Shown: positions 12,076 through 25,027, numbered from the stretch's first letter. The stretch: DNA of 64,000 nt from Ceratopteris richardii (GCA_020310875.1 CM035444.1:21386272-21450271), one strand, 5' to 3'. A program made the numbers and translations. Notes: generated by a model from the sequence alone, not told the origin.

Positions 12076-12545
12076 TTTTGAACCATAAATGATGAATATG
12101 GTGGCCTTGGCTCAAATGGAAACTCAATTTCTAATCCCTTTGGCGTCCTCTCATTGGAAGGAAGAATTCTATGTTACTTTTGATAATTCTCCATAGGGGC
12201 ATCTTGACTAATGCTAAAGCCCATAAACTAGTTGATACCCCTGTGTTTACAACAAGTGGCACAAGGAAGAGGAGGACATCTAGAATTTCTTTTACACCTA
12301 TCCCAAACATAAAATAATCTAGTATGCAATGGAAATAATCCTCAACATTTGAATGAAGATCTCTTGGGAATAGAGCATCCTAGGGGAAGTGACCAATTTC
12401 TTGGTAGCCATTTGGAATGCTAAAAGGGATGAAGTTCTCTAGAAGACATGGAAGCAAAGATGTTCATTCATTTTTCTTGAAGCTCCTCAAGAACCTACCA
12501 TTGATATTTCCCTCACCTAGCTAGCTAGAATCAAGGGTTGTAAGA
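12076..12545. other. No recognised feature
   Basis: This is AT-rich sequence with stops in all frames. I see no gene, LTR terminus or repeat shared with other parts of the window. Confidence 0.4.
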
Positions 12546-13510
12546 ATGTCCCCCTATTTGGACATGCTATAGTCTTTGTAATTCAAGGTGAGAAACTTAA
12601 AAAAGAATGGATCCCTTACTAAGAGGATAAAAGGTCTAGTAGCCCTTTTTGTAATTCCTCTTAATAGTATTGTAATTTTTTTCTTCTTTCATCTAGTTAG
12701 GGCCATTTTGTTTCAAAATGATAATGTACAAGGTTATTGCATGCCCAAAATCTCTTACATGGTATGCCCATTTTAAAAAAGTAAGAAGATGAAAATAGTT
12801 GGAAACGTCATTTATTGTTTTAATAGAGGAAGTTGGCTTGAGGCCTAGTCGCACTTGCATTAATTAATTGAAGAACAATTCTATAACTAAAGAGGCATAG
12901 TATCCAAGGGACCCCCTTATCCCACAAAGCAAGGGTAGGCAAAACATCATTGACGGTTTGAAGGCAATATGATTACTATGCCTAAAACAAGGCCTAAGAG
13001 AGGCAATAAGACTATAGAGAGTTACAAAGAAGGTTAATAACCTTTTTTCCCCCCTCATGGGATCCCATTTTTTGTGGATCTTGCTGTTCTCTAATACAAA
13101 CACACTATGGTGTTTGAAGGGGGGGAATTCCTGCAGCTATAAATTTTTGTTCTTAAAAGGCTAAGGGTCTTATCAATGGAACACTCTTTTGGAGGGTTCC
13201 CAAAATTTGCTGCATATCTTTCTTTCCAAATCTTCCAAATAGATTCGCCCCTAATCACATTCCACAATGTCGTAGAGCACCCAATTGCTTCTCCAAGTAA
13301 GGCTCGTTGTTATTTTAATTGATTCTATAAAGAGCACAACGTCCCACAATGCCTGCCAAACCAAAACCATCTTTTGGCACAAAAAGAAGAGGTGTCAAAA
13401 GTCATCTCTTCCATTGAGGCAAAACATACACCATGGAGGGACGCCACAAATTTTCTTAGCTTAAACAGTAATCCAAATTCTCCAATTGAAAATTTTTTGC
13501 GTCTTAGCTG
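12546..13510 (-). pseudogene. Second copy of the LINE 3' relic
   Basis: This is collinear with 188-1150: shared GACATGCTAT start, GGATCCCTTAC, AGAGGCATAGTA, CCTAAGAGAGGCAATA and GGAGGGACGCC blocks. The same minus-strand zf-RVT-like region occurs near 13320-13440. It is decayed and is a dispersed repeat rather than a gene. Confidence 0.5.
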
Positions 13511-15260
13511 GCTTGTGTTGTTCTAGTCATCGTAAGGGGGCACTTCGACAACCACGTGTTGTAACTTAGAACACTTGCTCTAGACAATGATCCACCAGAT
13601 GTTCCTAAAAAACTTTGATGCATGATAGAGAACCTAATAGAATGATAATGGAGCTAGAAGAGTCCAAACACCACTAAGGCTCAATGAAGGATGACCAAGT
13701 GTCAGATTCTAGGAAAAAATTCAAGAATCATTGCAAAAAAATGAATCATGAACAATAATGATCAACCAATGGGATTATGTGAGAATAAATGTGCTCACAC
13801 CAATAAGTGTATCGAGGAGTAAATCGATCACTCTATAGTTGAAAAAACCAAAAAATCTAGAAAACTTTTGTGAGAGTATCCTCTACAACATGAGCATATG
13901 ACCAATTTCAAAATCTCATAAAACTACAAGTACTGACATGTTAGCCTACATAGTGAATCACTAACTCTACTACATATAATTAGTTACCCAAAAGAAGCCA
14001 ACTAGGCTTATCGAGCACCTATGAACAACTATCATACATCTCCTATGATGAAACTAGGTAGGTCTTCCACTTGCATCATCAAAGAGACCCCAACATCTGG
14101 GTGTCTCCTAGTTAAGAAAACCTCACCAGGACCCGCTTTTTCAAATGTAAAAGGCTTTATGCAAAAATGTAATTACTATCAATGACCACATGGACATACA
14201 TAAGCAATATCCACACAAGCGTACATAGTGTGTATGTGCTTAATATATGTGGTAAAATGGCATGAAAAGGCTGAATTCACAGCCCAAACAGTCACCAACA
14301 ACACTCGCAAGTGTCTGTCAGCTCTATTCTTTAGGCTCAAAAACTTGCAAAGGCTTGCCATGGCTACTCCCACCACAACTAAAACCTTTCAAGAAACGTG
14401 TAGATTTACTAGTGTGGTTGAAAACACAGCCCAAAAAGGTGAACATTCATTGTCAAAGAAGTACAAAGAGCAGTCTCCTTGATGTTCTTGAATGTGTGTA
14501 AAGAGAACTATGCATGAAAGTACTCCAAAAATGGCCCCAAGAATCACTCCAAAAATGCTTCAAAATAGGCTTAGAAAGGAAAGAATGAAGCTTTGAGGGC
14601 CCAAAACATGCTAAAGGTAATGTTAACCTTAGTCTTTCCCCTTCTTCAAACACCACAAAAGTGTAGCTTAGTGGCAAGAGATTGTTAGTTAAGCGAGCTC
14701 TAGGGGGAACAGTACTGGAATGGGCGACCTCATGGGAAGTAACAGGAAACTCTGTCTTCCTTGATCATTGAGGTCCTCCCTCACATGCACCCAACAATGC
14801 CAATGGTGAATTCAGTGACTCGGATGACAAGGTATGCCAAGCTCTATGCCTTGATCGCCACCTTAGTTGTAAGCCTTGGAGAAAGCCTTGGGTGGGTGGG
14901 TGGGTGGGTGCTCGCTTTGCTTTCACAAAAGGAACAAAGATTTTGCATCACAATGCTCTGATACTAGTGAAATATTTCTATGGAAATGCATGATGGTAGA
15001 CTCTCCTTCTCGAGAGATCCACAACAATACCGTTGTCGTAGAAACCCGAACTTTGGCAGTGCACACAATACTCCGCATAGGGGGGTGCAAAATACACAGA
15101 AAACACAGAGTACACAGACAATGAACAAAAATTTCTTAGTACATACAAATGCATTTAAACTTAGAGTATGTTGCTAGCCAGGCCACTATATGTTTTATTA
15201 AAGGACATAAAAAAGTGTCTAGTGGCCATTTGGCCTTTCACATGGACACTAATGGTAACA
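13511..15260 (-). mobile_element. Copia family-2 5' fragment: LTR, PBS and leader
   Basis: A minus-strand 5' LTR at 14968-15260 (TGTTAC ... TTCA on the minus strand) is followed by the primer site CTAGTATCAGAGC (antisense 14954-14966) and a ~1.35-kb leader collinear with 33340-34541. The leader is cut off near 13511 where gag should begin. It contains the 5S-like segment at 14687-14740 and a tRNA-like A box at about 14660-14680. At its right edge (15261) it abuts a plus-strand family-1 fragment. Confidence 0.75.
14660..14745 (+). other. 5S rRNA-like segment with tRNA-like A box (copy 2)
   Basis: AGTTAAGCGAGCTC and the AGTACTGG ... TGGGCGACCTCATGGGAAG region match the internal control region (box A, intermediate element, box C) in the 3' half of plant 5S rRNA. 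Just upstream is GTGTAGCTTAGTGGCAAGAG, which looks like a tRNA A box. The 5' half of 5S is absent. It is antisense to the host Copia element. Confidence 0.65.
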
Positions 15261-15950
15261 ATAATGTCATAAAGAGCTGTCCAAAACTAGCTACAAAAGA
15301 GGTAAAGAACAAAGAGGTTGGAATGGTTGTTGTAGAGGCCTCTACACCTAAAACTAAGTCTGCTAATCTTTTGGAGAATGAAGAATGGGTGTTTACTACT
15401 ATTTGCAGCTATGACCCATCTTCTCATGAAAAATGTATGTCTGTAGTAGAATCAAATGTTTGGTACTTTGATAGTGGGGAAACCAAACATATTACCTCAC
15501 AGGGCAATTTCTTCAGTACACTTGAACCTACCCCTATAGGGAATACTATCACATTTACTGACAGCTCCTCTTATCGTATAATGGGCATTGGTAAGATCAT
15601 CCTAACTATTATTGATCATAGTTCTTTCACATGTATGTGCCAAGGATCAAGAAAAATTTATTGTTAGTTTAAAATTAGCCAATATTGGCTTAGTTGTCAA
15701 ATTTGTTGATGATAGATGTATAATTCATGGTCTTTCAAATTGCAATGTTATTATTGCTTCTTGCATTTTATGTCATGGGTTGTATAAGCTCATAGATAAA
15801 GCAAAATCTCTGAATGATTTTGCATGTGAAGCTCAAGATTCTCAAGCTATGTCAGATGCATAGCTTTGGCATGCATGCTTTGGTCATCTGACTTATGCTA
15901 GTTTGCTATGCCTACAAAAATTTGAAATGGTGTCCTAACCTTGAACTTCT
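15261..15950 (+). pseudogene. Copia family-1 gag-PR-IN fragment
   Basis: It begins inside the zinc-knuckle region (NNVIKSCPKLATKEVKNKE), continues to the protease motif WYFDSGETKHIT (about 15461-15496) and, after a frameshift near 15640, through LVVKFVDDRCIIHGLSN into integrase remains ending near 15940. There are no LTRs. The 5' side is truncated by the family-2 element. Confidence 0.72.
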
Positions 15951-16049
15951 TTGAAATGCATAGATTAATATTGTGGCTCAATTCATTTGTTGCCTCTATT
16001 ATTTCTAGCTCTACTTAACTTGAATAGCTATTAAGATTGTTTGGTGATA

Positions 16050-17392
16050 GTTCTCAAGTGTAACTACAAGAAGATCAACCACTAAGAAAAACACAGTAGA
16101 CATACATTGCTCATGAGAAGATGGTTCATAGCTAGAAAAATAGTAAATGCCCATTGTTCATTTTGAACAAGATTAGCATAATCTGTTTCAGGTGTAGATG
16201 CCTCTACAAAAACCATTGCTACCTCTTTGTTTTTTGCCTCCTTTGAAGCCAGTTTAGGATAGCTCTTTATGATATGATCATTTGCCTTATAGTACTTGCA
16301 ACATTGTTTCTTCTTTTTTGTTTTCTTGTCATCTTTTTCTTCCTTCTTTGACTATGCAACATTAGCAAATTCTTGCTTATTAGTAGGAGAGCTCCATTCA
16401 CCTTTGTCCTTCTAAGTAGCTAAGAACGCTTCATCTACGGCATGCATAATTGACATGCTCTACCTAGACTGATTTTCTTGTAAAAAAACTGAGATTAGCT
16501 CCTAAAATGTTAAGGCATTTGGATTGTCTTTCATCATCAAACAAAGAGTAGAAGAAAAACTCTTATATGAATGTAGAAAACCATTAAGAACTATTGCACA
16601 AGTGAACTATCTAGAAAAATTTTGTCATCAAAATTTGATTTTTTTCGAAAAATTGTCATTAGAATCTCCTTCATTCATATGCTCTCTCCACTTGTTTCTG
16701 GAGGTAAGCAACACAAGCCTATTCTTGTTGGGTATAGTGTTGTGATACTATCCCAAGCATCTTTTGTTGTCTTGAAAGAGTGAAATATAAGGGATGATGG
16801 TACATTTGAAAGACAAGGCTATCAATGCATGTGCATGTGCATCTCTTCCATCCCAACAAAGTTTCCCTATAGTAGGTGCAATAGGAGTAGCAACATGATG
16901 AGGAAATAGAAGATCATCATCCTCAACATCATCTACCTCATCTTCAATAACTATATTTACATGTCTAGTAGGACATTTTTCAACACACTGCACAATCTTC
17001 AACAACCCTTTTCCTACCAATACATGAAGCATCATATATGCCCACAATGGGTAATTAGTACTATCTAAGTTATCCTCAACACCCAACTTACAAAATACAT
17101 CGTCATTGATTTGAGCCATGGCCAGTGACTAAATAGCTTGATGTAGAAATTTGATTGTATCTCAAAAAGTTGAACAAAATCACATGGTCGAGCTCTCCTA
17201 AACCTCTAGCAACTACATAGGCACTATGATAGTGGGTCATTTCAAATCAAAATTTTGATGCCACATAGTGAAGCTATTTTGAACTCCTAATTTCCCCAAG
17301 CATGCTCACCAATTTTCATATAATTTTGAGACTTTGACTTGAGGGGTATCAACAATGCCCTAGACGAAGCAACAACCTGCTTTAATGGCAAT
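16050..17392 (-). pseudogene. Copia family-1 gag fragment (minus strand)
   Basis: From an ATG at 17119 (MAQINDDVFCKLGVEDNLDS) the gag frame runs to about 16748 and then decays, reaching a mutated zinc knuckle near 16300 (CKYY, with Tyr for the second Cys). The protease is not reached. A degraded primer site (TTGCCATTAAAGCAGG on the minus strand) lies at about 17375-17390, next to the LTR. Confidence 0.72.
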
Positions 17393-17621
17393 TGTTGGAG
17401 TTTGAGATCTATAGAAGCACACAAAAAACAAAAGAAGAAGAAGAAGCTTGGAGAACAACATAACATTGAATGTATTACCAAGTGAATGTACATAGGATAA
17501 GTGAAATGTTAGGGTTATAGGTGTATATACAAGCCAAAGGGAAAAATCCTCTTAAAGAGGGGAAAAAGTGATCGACAATCCCAAGTGTGTTCACATACAT
17601 CATTACCAAAATATATCAACA
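17393..17621 (-). repeat. 5' LTR of Copia family-1 fragment
   Basis: TGTTGGAGTTTG to ATATATCAACA: both TG and CA termini are kept. It is homologous to the other family-1 LTRs but carries more substitutions. Confidence 0.8.
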
Positions 17622-17759
17622 ACAATCTCGTGGATGATTTTGGGGATTCAATATAACCAAAGTACACATCAAGAAACAACTTGAGCTATTGTGGTATGAA
17701 CTTTGAAGCACCCAACAAAAACCCAAAGAAAAATTTATACAAATTCAACCAATGCAATG

Positions 17760-19023
17760 ATGAGATTAAATAATTATGTTCATAGTTACAAGGCTAACTG
17801 AACCACAAAAGGATGACACAAAATGTGATAATAATGTCAAAAATTCTAATTTTAAAAAATTAATGGGATTAAGGATGGTGAATTTGTTCTTTCTTTACTA
17901 TCAGAGTTTGATTATTTTTATTTTGAGAAATCATATTCAAAGATTGAATAAATTAAGTTTGCAACTAGCTATATTATTGATAAAGCAAATTTACTGGAAT
18001 ATATTGTGCCATAGCACTGATTAAACAATCAAATGGGAAACATTTCAAGAGAAGGTGAATCTTTTCTATCCTCATCAATTTCAATTACATGCTAGAAGAT
18101 CTTGGACTACCCTTGCATGGAAGGAAGGTGACTATGTTCTAACTTTTAAACAAATCTTTTGGAAATGACTTCATCTTGTCTAAATGCTTGAAAGAGTACT
18201 TGATGACATGCTATAACATGAGATGGGTCAAATCTAGAGCAATGAGAAAGAGTGAAGCTCAAATAACATTTGAAAAGCTATTCACTAGATTGGTGCTACC
18301 TATAGAGATCATAAGTGATAGGGGCATGCACTTAATCAATGATGTGATTGAAGCACTCTTGAATGAGTTCTTAGTGATTCTCAATAAATCTTCTCCTTAT
18401 CATCGCCAAGACAATGGTCAAAAGAAAGAGTTCAAATAAGGTATTAAGCACTATCCTGACTAAAATAGTCAACAATGAGAGTTAATATTGGGACAAATAG
18501 CTATACCACATTGTTTGGGATTTAAGAGTGGCTTATTAAAAACCCTTGGGACAACCCAATTCAATTTGTCTATGGATGTTACAATGCAATCCTACCTATA
18601 TAGTTCTTAGTTTCTACTTTATGTGTGGCTAAGAACTATGAGTGGACTAGCCATGAGTTGTCATAACAATTGGGGTAGATTGAGAAGCTACAAGAGATGC
18701 CTTTGCAAGTGGTTTTAAATATATATGCAACCAAACGTAGACAAATGGCATATTATGATGCACACATAAAAGATAAGGGATTGAAAGTCATTGATTTAGT
18801 GCATGTTTATACACTGAAGCAACATGTGAAGAATCTTCAAAAAAGGGGTTATGGTCCTCTTATCATCTATAAGATCTCTTTTGGAGGTGCCATAAACCTA
18901 GCCACATTTGATGGAGATGTGTTACCTACCTATATTAGTGGATGTATAGTTAGATTTTATACAGAGACGCTTATGGAAGAAATGTTACCTCGGCTATTAG
19001 GGTCTCAAAATTCTAAGCAATAG
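17760..19023 (+). pseudogene. Gypsy integrase relic
   Basis: The frame 18176-18439 carries a Gypsy/Ty3 integrase core signature: LVLPIEIISDRG, HLIND, SSPYHRQDNGQ (the DDE region, expected PYHPQxNGQ). A second frame, 18697-19023 (RRQMAYYDAHIKDKGLKVID ... HVKNLQKRGYGPLIIYKI), matches the integrase C-terminal region (KxRGxGPYxI) that follows it. Frames are broken and residues substituted, so it is not active. Upstream 17760-18170 is too decayed to assign. Confidence 0.7.
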
Positions 19024-19223
19024 GGAGAGCGAATATGTGATGAGGCAAGGTAAGAAGCATTGGAGAGAATCAATAATTTTAAAGAATGTATACAACAATT
19101 TAATGAAAGACCTATTAGGTAAGGCCAGTTGGTATAGATCACCAACTGCCAAGCCAAAGTGGCATCAAATAAGAAATTTGCAGATAGAAGACCATACCGC
19201 AAACTAGGCATTAGGGAAAAAGA

Positions 19224-19560
19224 GTGCATCTTATTCTAGACTCACTCATAGACGTAGGTGCAAGCCTGAGTAGTATCATATCTTCTTTAGTGACTAAGTT
19301 AGACTTAAAGGTCACCCTAGTAGAAGCCTACATGATCGGTATGGGTGGTAATTGCATCAAGTGCATAGGAGAGATAACACTGCCACTTCACCTAGGTAAT
19401 TACAGAATGGTACAAACTCTTTTATTTTGTGAGGATAAAGATTTGATGGAGGATCTAATCCTAGGATAGGATTGGATCTATGATCATGAAGTCACCCCAA
19501 AATTAGCACAAGGTCTTATATCTGCTAATATACAAGGTAGAGAGCCCATGAGGAAAATAT
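19224..19560 (+). pseudogene. Retroviral-type aspartic protease relic
   Basis: The frame reads ILDSLIDVGASLSSIISSLV ... LDLKVTLVEAYMIGMGG ... LEDLILG then a stop before DWI. The layout (hydrophobic strand, D-x-G-A active-site turn, ILG-DW ending) is that of a Gypsy polyprotein protease. The usual Ser/Thr after Asp is Val. It lies 200 bp downstream of integrase on the same strand, the reverse of the expected Gypsy order, so it may belong to a different insertion. Confidence 0.5.
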
Positions 19561-20886
19561 CTTACCTAAGCTAGCATGTGGCAATATATTGTCAATTGAA
19601 TATATTTTTGCATGAATCCGAATTTAGTGATCACTCTCATCCCATTACCAAGCCAATCACTATTGTATCTCTCTACACAATGTACTTTTTCCTTTGAAAG
19701 ATCGTGCTTGTAGTCATCTCTTTGTGTGTATGCACTTTGGGATGCATGTTTGAGCATCCGTTGATTCTTATTTACTAAGGTTGAGGACATTAAATGGGAT
19801 GTCATAGTAATCAATCAATATGTAGTCATTCTATTTACGCTTGCCTTGATTCAATTTTGGTGTACATATATACCTTGATTTTGGTGTTTAGGAATATGCG
19901 GCTCCTTAGTTTTCATCATAAAATTGATTTCTTTTAGGAGTGTGTGCATAAATTGCATTTTAATGATAAAAAAGAATTGCAACTGACTGCTACACATGAA
20001 TGTTTCAAGGTTTTGAGCACTTTCACACATGTGATTCTGAGTATTTACATAGGGATCCATGTATTTTCTTGTCCAAATTTCATTTCACATTTTTCCTTTC
20101 ATTCATCTCTGCTATGCCAAAGTGACTCCCCTCATGGATTCCTCACTTGAACCGTATTGTTTATACTTAGGTACTTCACTTATTTTGCAGATTCTATTTG
20201 AACCGCTAAATTATTTTAGAAGCTCATGAAGAGTAGTGATGCGGATAATCAATTCTGTTCCATTTAGTTATTGAGTGACTTCACTCAATCACTCCATCAA
20301 TTCTTTGACTTAGTTCTTAAATCATTTCACCTTGTGCCAATGGAGAGTAACAGATCACATAGGTCCACCAATTGTCTTTTACTTAGTTCTTCGGGGCGTG
20401 AATCATCAAGTGCTCCCGAAGGGAAGTTGATAAAGCAATAGCATTCTTGGATGCTCCTTTAGGGAACCTCCTAAAAGAAGAGAAGACAAATAGTAGTATG
20501 GAAATGTGTGCTATATGCCTCAAACCTATTTGATCTCGAAAGAACAAGATCTAGAAGCTCAATAAGAGGGCCATCTAGTGAAGGTGAAGTAACGAACCTA
20601 CTCCATTTTCGCTGGCTCTTCTAACAAGTCTTCCAACAAAAACTTTCCAAGCCAGCCCATCCAATTCTACCTCAATGTTTAACGTATACATGTAGATAAG
20701 AATGTAAATATTGCAGGATTTATATTCAATTTATACACCTACTAGGTTTGTGCTTCCGTTTTTGGAGCAAAATGTACACATATCAAATTTCATCAAGGTA
20801 GGCATCATCATGAATAAACGCTTGGCCTTTGCAAGAGAGAGAAATGGTGCTATCAGCTCGACGAACATCATTTCATGAAAAGAGTT
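19561..20886. other. No recognised feature
   Basis: This is AT-rich DNA without a convincing open frame. Small frames in it (for example 19944-20150) lack domain motifs. Confidence 0.4.
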
Positions 20887-21112
20887 TTTTTATCATGTTC
20901 TCCATGATCAAAGATTTTTATCATGTTCGTCATGATCAAAGATTTTTATCGTAATCGTTGTGATCAAAGATTTTTATCATGATCACTATCATCAAATACT
21001 TTTTTTGTGATTGCCGTGATCAAAGATTTTTTTCGGGATCACCATGATCAATTATTTTTATCATGATCAATATTTTAATCACAATTGCCATGATCCAGAA
21101 TTTTTTATTTCC
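20887..21112 (+). repeat. 28-bp degenerate minisatellite
   Basis: About seven to eight tandem units with starts at 20887, 20915, 20943, 20971, 20999, 21027 and 21055. The consensus is roughly TTTTTATCATGATC followed by a 2-4 nt spacer and ATGATCAAAGA. Each unit holds paired TGATCA-type words, so the array has strong local dyad symmetry. The last units are longer and more decayed. Confidence 0.8.
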
Positions 21113-24100
21113 ACGATCAAGAATTAATCAAGCGAAAAGCAAGTCAAAAGGAGATTTCCTTGTAGTGCTTTGCGAAGGACATATTTCGAGATTCATAAGG
21201 CCTCAAGGATGGAAAACAATAGCTCCATCCCTAAGACCAAAGGATGGAGAATGGCTCATCTTGAGGATCAAGGGAAGGATGTAGCTATCTATCCAAACTA
21301 AACCTTTATGAAGTTCTTGATTGATTTCGATGCTTGCTTTGCTCTTTGCTTTCATGTAGATTGCATTTAATTATCATTGAAGCATGATATAAGTCTTCAC
21401 TTTTGATAATTTTATGCAAATTAATGAAAGCTAAATGGACGGGCATAGAAATATTGGAAAACACATCAAGCACCAAGACTTGCATGCATCCAAAAGCTCA
21501 TGCATAGAAAAGAAAGAATGTTTGTGCATTTTTTCTTTCCACGAGAATGATTTTAATTCACAACATAAACTTTCTAAGTCTTTATTCTTGTCATGAGGTC
21601 AACAAGACTTGATCAGGCATGGAAAGGTTTGTCCAAGGACTTGCAATTGAAACTACTACAAAATTTGCCCAAGTATTAGCAATAAATCTCATGCATGAGT
21701 CATGAATGTTACCTCTTTAAGCAGTAAGTCCTCGGTTGAATTAAATTTTGCAATCAAGATTTTTTCAAAAATCAAGGCATAAAGAGGTAAAAGGGTGTAG
21801 AAATACTCTAGATGTTTGGCCTAAAAGTTATTTGCAAGACCTAATAGGTGTATAAATTGAATATAACACCTTCGTCTTAGCTCTCAATATTGGTGCCAAC
21901 AAGGGTTCGAGAAAGGATCATTATAAATGATCATGAGAGCATTTAAAAGAAACAAAAAATAGCCAAACTCATAATGTATTTTTGTGGATTGGAGAAAATA
22001 TCCACTATTATGGGATAGTGGAATGCTAACTCCTTTTGAGCAAATTTCTTTGATGGTCAAAAAGAAAAAGAACTCATGATTCATAAAAAGCATCAATCAA
22101 GTTATCTCTTTCTTGGGGAAGTGCATTGAGGTAATGTACTTAAACCACGAGATAAAAGGATAAAGAAATAAAGGAGTTTTTTTCTCTCACATTTAGATTG
22201 GAAGTGAAGTCTATAAAATTTCACCATGTCCAAATTATCAATCAAGTTCACACTCAAAGGTTTTCAAGTTTCCAAGGCAAAGCACAAGATCGTGAAATGA
22301 TCGTGTAAAGGAATCAAAACCTAGAAAATCAAGATATAGGTAATGCCTTAAAACTTCAAAATCCTTTTAAAGAATCTAAGTGAAAAGGTACTCCATGAAG
22401 ATATGTTTAGACCTACGATAAGTATCATTCACATATTAATGTGAATATAAAATAGGGTGGTGGGAATATAAAATACGAGACATCAAATTGTGGGATGATA
22501 CATATCTTTTAGTCTTAGATAAGTATCTTTTAGTCTTAGAATGAATCTTGAAGTAATATTGGGTCCTCATGGGAATTCAAAATTAAAGGGAGAAGTTTAA
22601 ATTCAAGGAGGATAAAATCATGATCTCAAGAAACTTCCAGATAAAATGTTTTACAAGACACTTCAAGGTCAAGAAAGAAAAAAGATCACAAAGTAATTAA
22701 CTTCCAAGTCCTTCTTTTATAATTCAAATAGAGCAAAGCATGTTCTTATTTGGATTATGAAACACTTCAAGATAAAGTGTTTTCTAATTAGGAATATTTG
22801 ATAAATTTATGAAGAAGTAGAGCTTTGAAATGATCCTTACAATCAAGGTTCGACTGACCAAGTCAAACACCAAGTTCCTAATGTAACTGGGTTAATTCAA
22901 TCCTCTAACTCAAAGTAATGCACAAGGATTGCATTGCCAGTAAGCACTCATAAAGATTGAATACAGGAATTAACTTACTCTCAAGTGAATCATTATTTTG
23001 ATTAAATATCATCAATAAAACCTTGGTGGGTCAACACACTAATGTTGGTTACCACACTTGTTGAAACAAATATTTGAGAAGTTGAAGTCTTGAGTCACCT
23101 AGAATTTTACTCATAACAAGCTCAATATCTTAGAAATTTGAATTGGTTGCATAGAGTTTTAGTTCTTTCTTTATGATTTCCAAATCTTTTGGATTTGACT
23201 CAGATAGAGTATTTGATTCTTTTCATGAAAGTTCTTGGTTAGCCAGTTGGAACTAGGTAATTAAATTAAACATCCTAGATAGATGTTTTGTACATGAACC
23301 CTTTCAATCTTTAAAAGTTGCAAAGTCAATTTATTCATTTGATTTTTCTTCAAGTTACATAGCATAACTCTAATGACTTTCATAGAGTTCAATACACACT
23401 TGAAAAGAAAAGTTAGAAATTGCTCATAAGATTGACAACTCCCAAGAACTTAAAGCTAAAGTCTTTGAGAAAAGTGTCCTAAGTTGGATAATATTCATTT
23501 TGGATTTGATTTGGTCCAGATGAAGTAAGGTTGACGAAAAGCAAATGGCAAACTTTCTCCTATGTTCTACATAGGATTTTCAAGCACATTTGGCCAAAGT
23601 AGTCCTCCAATCGGGTGAAAAAAAACGAGTAAACATCCAAGTTAGATGTTTGGGACAATCCAACTTCTAGTTTTTGAAATCAAATTCAAGTGAATCAAAT
23701 GTTCTCAAAGTCTTGTCAGGGATGAGAATCCCACCTTAGTTACTATGTCCATGCACTTGTGATGCCTAGAAATGGACTAATAATTTGAATCCACCCATTT
23801 CAAATGTTAGTGCCTAGATAGAACATAATGAAAATAGTGAATTGGCTAGGGATATTTTTTCATCCACCCTTATTATTCATTCACTAATTTGTACTCATAT
23901 TAGTTTATCAAGTGCAAAGTTATATGGTGTTTTGAATCATTTGGGTAGGCATCCCACCATAGAGATGAAACATGTTCTTCCATATTAGAACATGAGGCTT
24001 GGGGGTTGCCTATAGCTACTATTATAGTTCTATTTTCAAGGATGAAAATCTTTCCAAAGGGGGGAACCACGTAATAAAGTAAGTTTATGATATGAGTGTT

Positions 24101-24185
24101 CGATCAGTTTAGGCATATCTGAAATCAGGTACTATGTGGTCACTCATGTGTATGGCCAAAGATCTCGAGACTAGACTTAAGCATA
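21113..24185. other. No recognised gene; probable old repeat sequence
   Basis: There are stops in all frames throughout. A 20-nt direct duplication (AGTATCTTTTAGTCTTAGA) occurs near 22505-22545. A polypurine stretch CCAAAGGGGGGAACC near 24054-24068 could be a retrotransposon plus-strand primer, but no LTR could be delimited beside it. Confidence 0.35.
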
Positions 24186-24560
24186 ACTTAATGTACTCTC
24201 TTAAACAAGTGATCCACTTAGCCTAGTGGTTAAGTCTCAAGGTTGCGAAGGAGGAGGTTTTGGGGTTCAACCTCCATGGGGAGCATAGGGAGAGAGTTTT
24301 TCCCAAAGAGCTTCTAACTCAAGTAAATGTGAGTTAACTTGAGCCTAGAGAGACTTAACTCAAGTGGCAATTACACATACCACTAGTGGGCTCTAGTGGA
24401 AGGTATTAAAGTAGTCGTCGAGATCACTCCAACCACTAGTAGACTCTAGTGGAAGAGTGTTGGAGATTGCATATGCACTTGTGGATCTCTAGTTACATTT
24501 GTGACCCTTGTTGATTCAAGCAACTATATATACACGCATAAGGTTGGGAGGAGAGTCATC
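24186..24560 (+). mobile_element. tRNA-derived SINE-like element
   Basis: Near the start is a pol III A box (TAGCCTAGTGGTTAAG at about 24217-24232), then about 35 bp later a B-box-like GGGGTTCAACCTCC (24262-24275). The spacing is right for a tRNA-type internal promoter. The surrounding bases do not fold into a full tRNA, and the sequence continues for ~280 bp with a short internal duplication (CACTAGT-GACTCTAGTGGA near 24390 and 24440). The 3' limit is uncertain. Confidence 0.45.
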
Positions 24561-25027
24561 TCTCTAGCATGTGGTGGTCGTAATAGTTAGTTTGTTGCAA
24601 AAACTTTGAAGATGATTTTTTTCCTATTGGCTTATAAAATCAAGTATCCAAAAAACTATTTCCTCTTGGGAATCTATCATGAATGTGCTTCTATCAATCA
24701 CATCTATGGGTTTTATAAGGAGTGCAATCAAAGATTCAATGTTAGGTTGTGGTCTTCATCGAATGTTCCAATTGTCCTTTTTCCATCTAGGCCACATATC
24801 ACCACCTCCCATAAAATAGGGAGAGAATCAAATGAAAGAGGCAAAAGAATGATCACTTCTCTATGCTCAAGGGAGTGCTTTTAAGGCATTTCCTATTTGA
24901 AAGAAAAGCGATATGGGGAATCAATAAGAAAAAGATGGGTTGTTTTGCTTGCTTGGTCCTTTCTAAAGGGGGATGAAAGCCATACTTAAGCTTTCCTTCC
25001 CTTTTATCATCTACGAGCTTATCAAGA
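24561..25027. other. No recognised feature
   Basis: A 92-codon open frame (24606-24884) has no recognisable domain and is most likely chance. Confidence 0.35.

Noticed and set aside
20887..21112. CRISPR array
   Set aside because: Contiguous 28-bp tandem units without unique spacers, in a plant nuclear context.
24217..24275. Functional tRNA gene
   Set aside because: A and B boxes are present but the arms do not pair into a cloverleaf and no clear anticodon stem is seen.
24606..24884. 92-codon frame as a small gene
   Set aside because: No motif, no splice or promoter context, and length within chance for AT-rich DNA.
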